Below, piece after piece: positions 53,534 to 63,000 of a stretch of 64,000 nucleotides of DNA. This stretch comes from Blepharisma japonicum (lineage: Eukaryota > Ciliophora > Heterotrichea > Heterotrichida > Blepharismidae): the NCBI GenBank assembly GCA_949751835.1, contig CATKHK010000116.1, forward strand, positions 1 to 64,000. The letters are read 5' to 3'. Numbering within the stretch: the stretch's first letter is position 1; the number at the start of each line of letters is the position of its first letter. A program made the position numbers and the translations under genes. The notes under the pieces were generated by a model that saw only the letters and a list, made by a program, of their open reading frames with translations, made no database searches and had not been told where the DNA came from.

Positions 53534-54868
53534 TTAACTACTGTTAATAAACTCATCAATATAATCCTGATAAAATGTGTGGAGTTGGAAAGTCTGCCTG
53601 TTCAAAATCCTAACATCATAGGCTTTTGATAGCAATTTCATATAATTTATCAAGCTCAATAACTCTTTATCTTCTTTACGGTTTGTCCACGAAATGATAG
53701 GGATTCCATTATCAGTTTGGAAGCCAAAACTGTACACTGAATTGTCAACGATTGCTATGTCTTGGAGTTTTCTGTTGAGTAGGATCCTCAGATCTTTTAT
53801 CATTATCCCTCTTAAGTAAATACAGCTTTCTCTATACAGCCTGTGGTGGATATATTGATTTGTAGGATCAAGGTAATTTAATACAGCATCAGCATATGCT
53901 TTATGTGAAGCTGTAAATACAATGACTTCAAAAAGCTTGCTTGCTTCTTTTAAGCATTCTATAGCATACGGCCTGATATTGATCCAAGTCTTGGCAATTA
54001 CTCCAGAAGGCAAAGTTACATTAATCTGGACATCAGATTCATGTCCATTTGCATCTTCACAACAGTGCACTAGTGTTTCGTCTAAGTCGAAAACAATTGT
54101 TTTCTTATTTTCGTAGCCAGGCCTTTTAGGAAAATTTACTTGCCTGATTCTGACAAGCTGAATATCAGGAGCAGAAAGTTCTCTTAAGGTTTTTAAGGCT
54201 AAGTAGGTTTGGTATAGGTGGTCTTTGATGATTAGCTCTGTTATCTTTTCTTCTGATTTTTCATCATCCAAGCTGCAGGTGGCAGTTGTCTTGGATTTTA
54301 TGACCCTCTTGCGGAAAAATTTCTTTGATTTTTCAAGAGCTACCATTTCTGCTGATGGAGATTTAAAGAGCTCTTCATCTGGTCTGACACTTTTGATGGT
54401 TGGTGTAACTGCTCTTTTAATCTGGGTTTTATGGTTTATAGGTTTTAGGATTTTGGCCGACGAGCTTGGTCTAGGGAAATAAGTTTGAGAGTCCTCATTT
54501 GTATTGTTCTCCATAGCATTTTTAACTAGGTCAAAAGAAATATGGATCGGCCTTTGAATAGGTGTAAGCGTATTAAGAAAAAGGCTCCTTGGAGTATTTG
54601 GAGCCGTGATGGATTTTTTTTCAGTCACTTCCGCTTTCATCGGAGGTGGCTTGAATAAAATTGCAGCTCTTTGTTTCAATTTTGAAGAGCTACAAATATC
54701 AGGAGTTGCGCTTATTGGAGTTGCTCTGTTTGATCTAGAAGATAAACTTTCGTTCCCTTCTGGTAGTAGAATTTCGAATTTCTTTAATTTTTTAAGATTG
54801 CCTACCTTATCTTGGGTGGTGGAGGAAAAGATATTATTTGTCTGCCTGAAAGCCAGCCGAACTGCCAT
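53534..54868 (-). CDS. FCP1/SCP-like HAD phosphatase
   Basis: Protein of 444 residues. A disordered, Ser/Pro-rich N-terminal half (NRATPISATPDICSSS) is followed by the FCPH/NIF domain from about residue 240: the catalytic DXDXT motif is FDLDETLVHC with Asp261 and Asp263, then VIVFTASHKAYADAVLNYLD, YRESCIYLRGIMIKDLRILL and IVDNSVYSFGFQTDNGIPI, all typical of SCP/CTDSP phosphatases. These remove phosphate from Ser in RNA polymerase II CTD or related targets. All catalytic residues are present. The gene ends 23 bases from the next start. Confidence 0.92.
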   Translation of the reverse strand: MAVRLAFRQTNNIFSSTTQDKVGNLKKLKKFEILLPEGNESLSSRSNRATPISATPDICSSSKLKQRAAILFKPPPMKAEVTEKKSITAPNTPRSLFLNTLTPIQRPIHISFDLVKNAMENNTNEDSQTYFPRPSSSAKILKPINHKTQIKRAVTPTIKSVRPDEELFKSPSAEMVALEKSKKFFRKRVIKSKTTATCSLDDEKSEEKITELIIKDHLYQTYLALKTLRELSAPDIQLVRIRQVNFPKRPGYENKKTIVFDLDETLVHCCEDANGHESDVQINVTLPSGVIAKTWINIRPYAIECLKEASKLFEVIVFTASHKAYADAVLNYLDPTNQYIHHRLYRESCIYLRGIMIKDLRILLNRKLQDIAIVDNSVYSFGFQTDNGIPIISWTNRKEDKELLSLINYMKLLSKAYDVRILNRQTFQLHTFYQDYIDEFINSS

Positions 54869-55538
54869 AATGGTCAATAATTTCTCTTACGAAAATTTAA
54901 GATATGTATTTAACTATGTCTATTATTACTTATTTTAGCTATTTTTGATGGCTTTTGTGCAAAGCTAGAAGAAATTTAGATAAATCATACATGCAATAGA
55001 GTTGCTTTAATATTTATTAATTTATAAAAGAATTTAGCATCAGTTACCTGTCATGAAATATTCGATTGATATTTATAGCTTTATTATGCACTTTAATTAT
55101 TTGGAGAGCTGCAATCAATATACAGTTCTTAATTTTTAAAGAGCAATCGTTTATTTTTGATTTAAGATTTGCGCCAATATCATGGGCCATGAATGAAACT
55201 GCTTCTTCTCCTAACTAAGGAAAATATGTAGATAAATGAATTCTTTATTAACGGATAAATGAATGCAGTATTAAAAGTTATATTGATTCTAAATAGCGTT
55301 TAAGTCTCTGAGTGAAGAGCTTCTTTTGTTTTTATCTGTTTTAGCTTATTCCTTAAAAGAAGGAATGAAGCAATCCAAATTACAATTTGCATTGTAATCC
55401 AGATTTCGAAGAAGTGTAGCTCCATCAGTTGATATACATTTTGTGCAGATGCTTATATGAATACTTTAGATACAAAATTCAATGTAAATCTGGATTTTTA
55501 TTTTATATTAAAACGCAAATATAATACATTTTTAAAAA
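54869..55538. other. Intergenic region with one micro-ORF candidate
   Basis: About 670 AT-rich bases between two minus-strand genes. The only candidate is the 41-residue membrane micro-ORF at 55300-55425. Nothing else is seen. Confidence 0.45.
55300..55425 (-). CDS. Possible 41-residue membrane microprotein
   Basis: ATG to TAA frame reading MELHFFEIWITMQIVIWIAS and then FLLLRNKLKQIKTKEALHSE plus Thr: a hydrophobic helix of about 23 residues followed by a basic-acidic tail, with only TGG used for Trp. The layout suits a small membrane subunit, but there is no homologue I recognise. Confidence 0.35.
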   Translation of the reverse strand: MELHFFEIWITMQIVIWIASFLLLRNKLKQIKTKEALHSET

Positions 55539-56289
55539 TTAATTAGAGGAGATTTGAATTAAAATGTCTAATTTACATTTTTCATCTTCAATTTGGTACC
55601 TTGATAACTCTTCAATTGTTGATTTCATTATGCTGACTGCTTTCAAAGATGACTGAAAGCTGCTCTCAAGAGACAATTTTTTATTTATGCTTTTTTTGAT
55701 TTTAATTTCTTGCTTTTCATTTCATTTTTCAATCATTTGAATCTATAATAATTATTACTGAATCTTTTTCTTCAAAATAATCCTTTGATAAGTTTTTAAA
55801 TTTATCTTCAATGAGCTGTATCTTTAATGCTTCATCATTTTTTTCTGCCTCAATTTCCTTCAGAGTTTCATATAAGTCAGCGATTTCTTTATCAAATTTT
55901 GAGTTATTTTCATCAGCATTTTTTTCAATTGATTTCTTTTCTTTGAGCAATTCAGAATACTTAGCCTTTAAATTTTCAATATTAGTATTCAAAATTTTAA
56001 TTTCACTCACTGCATTTTCAGATTTTTTTTCTAATTCATTCACAATTTCTAACTCTTTTTCATATAACTCTGAAAAATTTACAGTAAAAACTTCTTCCCA
56101 GCAGTCTAAGTTTTCTTTCTTTGTGTCCTCAATTATTGTACCCATCGAAATTTTGTATTTTATTGCCTTTTCATTCTGTGGAAAAGTAATATATACAGGA
56201 GTTGCAATAAGTCCTGAGCTTGATCTTTTGTCTTTCACCGGAGTTTTTGAGACAGACCTCTTTCTTTTCAAATAGTTGCTAAAGTCCAT
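55539..56289 (-). CDS. Coiled-coil protein, 244 residues
   Basis: A 16-base intron at 55743-55758 (GTAATAATTATTATAG) joins two exons; without it the reading frame ends early. The first 45 residues are basic (MDFSNYLKRKRSVSKTPVKD), then a long heptad coiled coil from about residue 70 to 175 (LYEKELEIVNELEKKSENAV; KAKYSELLKEKKSIEKNADE) and a helical second-exon part (KLSLESSFQSSLKAVSIMKS). The SVSKTPVK stretch is a likely phosphosite. Size and layout are like kinetochore or spindle coiled-coil proteins, but no family is clear. Its start is 28 bases from the divergent gene. Confidence 0.75.
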
Positions 56290-56317
56290 ACTTTATTTAT
56301 ATAATCTTCTAATAAAT

Positions 56318-57187
56318 ATGAAACCTGGGCTACTTTTAGGTATTATAGGAGCTGGAGAGAAAGGTCTTCGAATAGCTCTTCTTGCAAGCCGCAACGCAAA
56401 ATTCAATGTAAAATTGATTGACACCTGTGAAGAAAATTTATCATACGCAAACCTTTCAATGGAAACCCTACTGATGAGTATGCAAACTTCAGAAGCAATT
56501 TCTGATAAAGAGTTATATGAGATTCCTCAAAGAATTTCGGTTTCCACTAAAATTGATGCACTTGAGGCATCTGATTTTGTAATAGAATGTATACATGAAG
56601 ACTTAGATGCAAAGCGCAATGTATTTCGAAATCTGGAACAGGTAGTTCGAAAAGATACAATTGTTGCTAGTAAATCTTTCAAATTCCCAATAACACAGAT
56701 AGCTCGCGACGCCCATCATCCAGAAAGAATAATTGGATTATCATTAAAATGGGTAGATTTCAAAAATTGCTTGGACGATGGTAAAGCTATTATAAGGCCT
56801 GGCCTTCAAACATCTCACAATACTATTCACATTGCTACACAGTTCGTAAAATCTATAAATTGCACACCATTCTATGCATGCGACAGTTTAGGCTTTACAA
56901 AATATAGAGACATGTACGCACTTATAAATGAAAGTGCTTCTCGAGTTAAAGAAGATTTGTCAAATATTAAGGACGTTGATGAAAAATCAAAATCGGAAAT
57001 GAAAATCCCGTTTGGACCTTTTGAGCTTGCAGATTTAATAGGGCTTGAAAATGTGTATGCGAAGCTTGAGAAATATTATCAGAAATTAGAAGATGAAAGG
57101 TTTAAACCTTCAGAAATCCTGAACAAGTATCTATCTGCTGGTTGGACTGGGAAGAAAGCAGGTCGAGGATTTTATGAATACCATTAA
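56318..57187 (+). CDS. 3-hydroxyacyl-CoA dehydrogenase-like protein, probable pseudoenzyme
   Basis: Protein of 289 residues with the full HADH architecture: N-terminal Rossmann fold with LLGIIGAGEKGLRIALLA and acidic LIDTCEEN, FVIECIHEDLDAKRNVFRNL, then the helical C-domain (FGPFELADLIGLENVYAKLE) and the terminal WTGKKAGRGFYEYH. The catalytic motif is changed: after RIIGL the usual HFFNPVP is SLKWVDF (Ser142 in place of His, Glu also gone), the SSL region reads ASKSFKFPIT, and the Asn of GFxxNR is lost in GFTKYRD. NAD binding may remain but dehydrogenation is unlikely. It may have a structural or regulatory role. The ATG at 56318 is preferred to 56276, which would overlap the divergent gene. 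Confidence 0.85.
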   Translation: MKPGLLLGIIGAGEKGLRIALLASRNAKFNVKLIDTCEENLSYANLSMETLLMSMQTSEAISDKELYEIPQRISVSTKIDALEASDFVIECIHEDLDAKRNVFRNLEQVVRKDTIVASKSFKFPITQIARDAHHPERIIGLSLKWVDFKNCLDDGKAIIRPGLQTSHNTIHIATQFVKSINCTPFYACDSLGFTKYRDMYALINESASRVKEDLSNIKDVDEKSKSEMKIPFGPFELADLIGLENVYAKLEKYYQKLEDERFKPSEILNKYLSAGWTGKKAGRGFYEYH

Positions 57188-57235
57188 TAATCCCAGTTAA
57201 TAGGAAATTAGAACAAATTGCTATTAAAGATTACA

Positions 57236-58658
57236 TTAATGCTTTTTCTTGGAAATGTCAACGGCGCCCGCTTTTCTTTGGGGAAACCTTTGAGTTTTTG
57301 GTCTTTCTGAAGCAGGGTGGTTTGGGTTTATCTTGGATGCTGTTTTATTCCTAAATAAAGGCTTTGGATCTGCAACTTTTAATCGAGAGCCTCATCTATT
57401 TTCAGCTTGGCCAGTTTCAAGTGTTTTCTGTTCCTTTCTTTCAGGAATAATTTCATTTGATAATTGTTGATCTCATTTATTAAAATTAATAGCTGAGCTG
57501 ATTCACTCCCCAGCCATTGATGCAAATGAAATTCCTTTAGTGTTTTCAAAAGATCTGTATATGAGTTGATTTTCAGGCTTGCTCTTCGGTGTTAAATCCA
57601 AGCCTACAGGATTTTTGAAATTCTTTGAAGTAATATCAAGACTCATTCTGCGATTTGTTTTCTTCAATTCTGCATTTTTAAAATTATTGCTCTTTGTTCT
57701 TTCATAAACTATTGGTGCTATTAAAAGTTGAACTGTTTTAGATCTGTCACTTTCAGTTGTTAGAGTTTGGCCTAAAAATCCATATTTCTTTTTAATTACT
57801 GCTCAGTTAAACTTCCTTTTTGACCATAATTGCTTAATCTTAATCCACAGGAGTTTTTCTCTGATCTTTATTATTTTTTTATTTTTTTCTTTCAATTCCT
57901 CTAAATTTCTTTTGCACTCAATACTTTTTATCCAAGAAATGATAGTTTTAATGGCTTTATCTCTAAGCATAAGCTTAATCCCTCTATATTTATTTATAAC
58001 ATCTCTAAATCGTTTTCTCCTTAAGTACCCTTTTATATATTTTTGTATCAAAATCACTTTGTCAATAATCCCACTCCCTAGCTTTATATAAATATTTTTG
58101 ACTTCCTTATCCAAAAACTCAATTGATTTATTCAATTTATTTTTCCATAATTCCATCAGTTTTGACTCAATTTTTTTTCTTGTTAAAAAACCTCTTATAT
58201 GTTTTTGAATAAAAACAGCAGCATTATTATATTTTATTTTCAATAATTCTCTGGAAACTATAATATCCTTATATGACCTCAACCGTTCGGTTTCTTGTTT
58301 TATTTCATTTTCTATTTTACTTCTTTTTGATCGGGCTATCTAAATAGAAATTTACATCTAGCGCATAAGCCAGTTTATTTCTTCTAAAAGCTTCAGCACT
58401 TTTTTGCCTCGTTGGGCTGGATTTTTCAAGTGAATTATCTTTAAAGAAGCGATCAATTGATCGCTTTGTGAACTGACTTGATTTTCCGAATCGTGATGTC
58501 AAGCTTGGACGACTTGGAGAAATTCTGAAATTCCTTCTTGTACTTAACGAAGGAAGGATTTTTGTTGTTGCTTGAGTTAATTTAGAAGGAGGTCTTTGGA
58601 TCTCGTTAAAACTCAAATTCAAAGTGATTTTGCTTCTTAATGATGGAACTAATGACAT
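57236..58658 (-). CDS. IQ-motif (calmodulin-binding) protein
   Basis: A 16-base intron at 58340-58355 (GTAAATTTCTATTTAG) joins a basic first exon (MSLVPSLRSKITLNLSFNE) to the main exon, giving 468 residues. Two IQ motifs: FIQKHIRGFLTRKK near residue 140 and LIQKYIKGYLRRKR near 195, which should bind calmodulin or light chains. A helical Lys-rich stretch follows, then a disordered basic C-terminal half with several TGA-coded Trp (AGEWISSA, NRWGSRL) and a basic end. Likely a cytoskeleton- or cilium-linked calmodulin target. The frame shift between exons needs exactly 16 bases removed, which this intron gives. Confidence 0.78.
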
Positions 58659-58750
58659 AATTATAACTGGAAATCATTATTATCTAGCACTAAAACCTAG
58701 ATCCGACCATTTGTTTTTAGAGGAAAATCTGATTATTAAATCTTTAATAT

Positions 58751-59167
58751 ATGAAAAGGCAAAATAATCATAAAAGCAGCTACTCCCTTTCAAGAAATGG
58801 AAGTTTTGATGTGCTTGAAGAGCTGGAGAAAACGAAGTTTGAAATTGCTTCAGTTTTCAGTCCAATTGGCTCAAAATGCTCCTCGCCTCTATTTGAAAAT
58901 AGAGCAAAACCTATAAGGGCTAAAGAAAGCCCTTATGGGAAGTTACCAGCTATCAGTATTCATCGAAATCCGATGAGCATGATAAGCGGTAGGGAGATCA
59001 ATTCTGAGTGGAAAAAGAAATACAATCATGTCAATAAAAGTAGGCTTCATCAATGAGCTGTAGCAAAAAGTATCATAGACAGAAATATTAATCTCAATAG
59101 AGCGGAGTTATTTTTAGAAAATCACGGAATTCGGTTTTCCCACTATTATTCCAACTCAAATGTATAG
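58751..59167 (+). CDS. Small basic hypothetical protein
   Basis: Protein of 138 residues through one TGA-coded Trp at 59054-59056, starting MKRQNNHKSSYSLSRNGSFD and ending in TAG. Ser/Arg/Lys-rich and mostly disordered first half, with RNGSF-like sites for basophilic kinases; the second half is more helical (WAVAKSIIDRNINLNRAELF). It is divergent from the IQ gene with 92 bases between starts. No family recognised. Confidence 0.65.
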
Positions 59168-60046
59168 TTTATATGGTTTGATGGATTTATATAATTAAAG
59201 TATTATCTTAAGTCATGATCAAAATAAAAAAAATTAGTTTAGCCCTTTTTGGTCTTAAGGTTCGAATTAGTAAAAATTATAATTCAGGAATTGGTGAAAA
59301 ATTTATATGCTAAGTTTTTATTATGTTTAATTAAATTGTTAAGGCAATAAGAAAATTGTTAAGGCAATAAGAAAATTGTTAAGGCAATAAGAAATTTCAT
59401 ATTATCAAATTTCGCAACTCTTTTTATACTAAGTTGTTGTAGATTTATTATATAAATGATCCAAAAGCATTAAATTAATATCAATGCACATAAAATTCTT
59501 TAGTTGAATGAGATCGTTAATTAAGCAAAGCAAAAATTTGAGCAAATAAGTTTTATGCATGAATTCGATTTGGATCAGGCTAAAGATTATATCTCTAGCT
59601 GCATTAATTATTAAAAGTTTATACTTTCCTCTTAATGTAATTGAAACCATTAAGTTAACGACGCTAAATTTATTATAATTAAACTTAATTAATTCAGATT
59701 TTCAAATATTTTAGCCTAAATTGAAATTGTTTCCAAAATTCGCGAAAAGGGAGACAAAAAAGAAAAATATTTCTCTCAAATTGAAAAACCAGAGTTTTAA
59801 TTAATTTATCTGATTTAACATCGTACTATGAAAATTTCACAACTTACAATTAAGTGTCAATTTATTTACTTGAATCTTAAATTATCTGTAGATGGAGATT
59901 CTTGCTCTTAGTAATCCCCAAAAATGAAGTTTCTACTTTTTCACTTCAAAGTCTAGAGTTTATCATTCCTAGCTTGAAAATTAATTAATTATCATTTTTA
60001 AAAGGATTTATACTACAAATTTTAATAAAATATATATAAAAATATA
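59168..60046. other. Intergenic region
   Basis: About 880 AT-rich bases with no supportable gene. It holds the three-unit 20-base repeat at 59333-59392. A GGTTCGAAT string near 59260 recalls a tRNA B box but no tRNA fold is there. Confidence 0.5.
59333..59392 (+). repeat. Perfect 3 x 20-base tandem repeat
   Basis: Three identical head-to-tail copies of AAATTGTTAAGGCAATAAGA. Perfect identity implies a recent expansion or a sequence under homogenisation. Confidence 0.95.
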
Positions 60047-63000
60047 ATGGAATTGGTTTTTCTTTTCATTGTCTTCTCATTGTGCAAAACAATTCAAAGT
60101 GCCTCAATTGGCATAAAAGATGGAAATATAGATCCTGGGACAATTATTTGGCCTCAAGATACTTGATGCAGCACTCCAATTCAGCCTTATCAATCAACTC
60201 CTGAAATTTATCACGGATTGAAAATTTACTTCCGACCTTCCTCAACAATCCTAAATGGTATTTTCCAGATTTTAATATTACAAAGCTGAGCATCATTTTC
60301 AATGGACATCATAGGAAATCAAGATAATTCAATAATAATTCCAATGAATGATCTGCGTGGTGAAAATTGGCTTGTTGGAATTGCTACAAGGTCCTCAATA
60401 ACTGGACAATTATACGATGTGAATTATTCATTTTCTTTCCTAAGTGCTCCATTATATTGGTACAGTCCTAAGACCTTTTCAATGCAAACAGCAGGCAATT
60501 CTAATAGTAACAAAATTGGGTCACCAATTGAACTGCTTTTTATAATTGATCTTAGCTTTTCTTTATGAAAATATGATATTATTGAAATTATACCTGATAG
60601 TTCATGGGGTACTTCGGCAAGTGTAAGCTGCAGTTCTGTCAGTCCGCTTGGAAAAGAAAACTTTCTCTATGGCCTTTATGGAGACCATAATATATCTTGC
60701 ATAGCTTCATCAAGTTTTAATCCTTGGAATAGCATTTATCCAGATAATAAAAAAATTACAAAAAAAAGTGTATATATTTATGGGATTAGCGATGTATATC
60801 GTACAGATTGGAGAGCTATAATAAGGGTTTCTGGCTTTACTCTAAGCTTACTTTTGAAACAACCCATGACATTCCTAAAGATGGAAAAATTACTGTTATT
60901 TTTAAAAATGTCGATATACAATCTCCTAGATGGTGGCAAGATCTCAATGGAGAAGGTGCTGCAAGTGGCCAGTGCTATTTAAACACATACATTAAAGGTG
61001 CTAAATGCATTATTGATAGTTCTACATCAGTTAACATTTCTTTTCCTCAAGCTAAGCAGCCAGCAAGTGTCTTTGAAATAATATTGTTAACCACTATCTC
61101 TATAGAAGCGAAAGTAGCATCAATATTTAGCATAGATAATAATTACAACAAGGTAGACTCTTCTTCAGATTATTTGCTATGGCCTGTCAATGTAACAAAT
61201 GCAGCAATGAAAACTCTGAAATTCCATGCTTATAATTCTAATATATATCCAAATATTGATAGCTATTTTTCTAAAGGACGCTATACTAGCAATTTACAAG
61301 TAGGAGCAATCCTGAATAAGAGTTATTATTTATTTTTCATGTCTCAGCCAGGTGTTCTTAATCAGTGAAATGATACTACCATGCTTAAAATTATGATTCC
61401 ATTCTCAGATTCATCAGTCCAACTTACTCAATCTTACATTGGGAGCTCCGCAGAAGATTATTATGTGTGTGATGATTTGACTGGAAGCAGCAGTGTCTCA
61501 GTAAATACATATAGAAACATGACTACAAATTACCATAAGAGAGATCCTGGAAACTCGGGAGAAATAACAGTTTATTTCAGCAATACAAGCCCTGGATGCA
61601 TCCCATTTAGCAACCAGTATTATATTTTCGGATTCGGAACTCCTTCAAACTCTTCCACAGGAATTATTTCGCTTCCAATGGTTCAGTCAAATTTGGCGAC
61701 TTTTTATGAAATTTGAGCAAAAGCAGTAACAGGGACTCTTGTAGATATAGGCAGTTATGTTTTTTCTGTAATGATAACTACACCTGTGAGCGCTTCTCAG
61801 CTCAGAACAGTCCCAGTCTGTATGGATATAACACCTCGAATCCCATTGTATCATATTTTCACTCCTTTATATGTGGACTATGATTTTACTTCTAAAAAAA
61901 CTTTGTTTCAGATCCAAGTAGATTTTCAAGACTATATTACATTCAGAGGAGTTGATATAGGAGATTCCATTCCAGTTTATTCAAATTCTACAACGCCTCC
62001 AAAGGCTACAAAAATTGGCAGCAGTAGTCTTATAATTACAGGGCTAGGAAATTTAATTGCGAACTCTGCACCAGTCGAAGTTTATATCCCGAATTACTCA
62101 ACATACAGTAGCTGATATTATTCTGTCACTTCATTGTTTTATGTAACTCCAAAAGATCCATCAACTAAAATGATGATTTTTAGCTTAAGTTCTGGGAATA
62201 TACCTCAAAATGAACCGACAAAGTTTGGAGCTAAGCCAGTAATTTATGAGTCATTTGAAGTAGGAGGTTCAGGCTCATTGAGTATTACCAATCTGGTTCT
62301 GCAAAATAATAAGCCTTCTTCCGGAGTAGGAGATTACATTGGCATACTTCTTCCTCAAGGATTTGATGCAGTGTCAGAAACTCTTATTTTGGGCGAAGTC
62401 GAATGCCAAAATTTAATAAGAGTTTCATCAGCAGGTGATTATTTCGATGGTTTATTTATAATGATGAGAGGAACTGACTCTATCTTTCTATCAAACTCAA
62501 CTGCAAAAACCCTTACTATACTTGGGTTAAAAGCTGCAAATCATGTGGCTAGCCACTCTCCTACTCCAGTATCTATGGGCGTATTTTTGATAAATTCAAA
62601 AAACTATGGCCTTGGAAAAAGCTGTGATGCATCTTATACACTCAATGTTTATATATATCCTGGAACAATCTCGTATAGCTCTTGTCTGCCACTTTTAATC
62701 CCAGTTAGAGGGCCTGATTCTGTTGATGTAACTATGATCATTACATTTAATACAACTCATGAAATTCCTGGAAATGGGATTATTCATATTTCTTTAGATT
62801 CTAGCTGGACTTTTACTAATCCTAATTCATGCTATTGTCCTGACTTGTCTGATTATAATTCAACTACTCATGTAAGTTGTGCAGTAAATATCATAACAGG
62901 AGAGCTAGAACTGAGAGGATTTTCCGCTGTTTCTATAGGTGCTATCACAGTTTATATTGATCATACGCTGCCTCCAATTTCTATAGGCTCAGGAACTGCT

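Noticed and set aside
59250-59290. Possible tRNA B box (GGTTCGAAT)
   Set aside because: No acceptor, D or anticodon stems can be formed around it.
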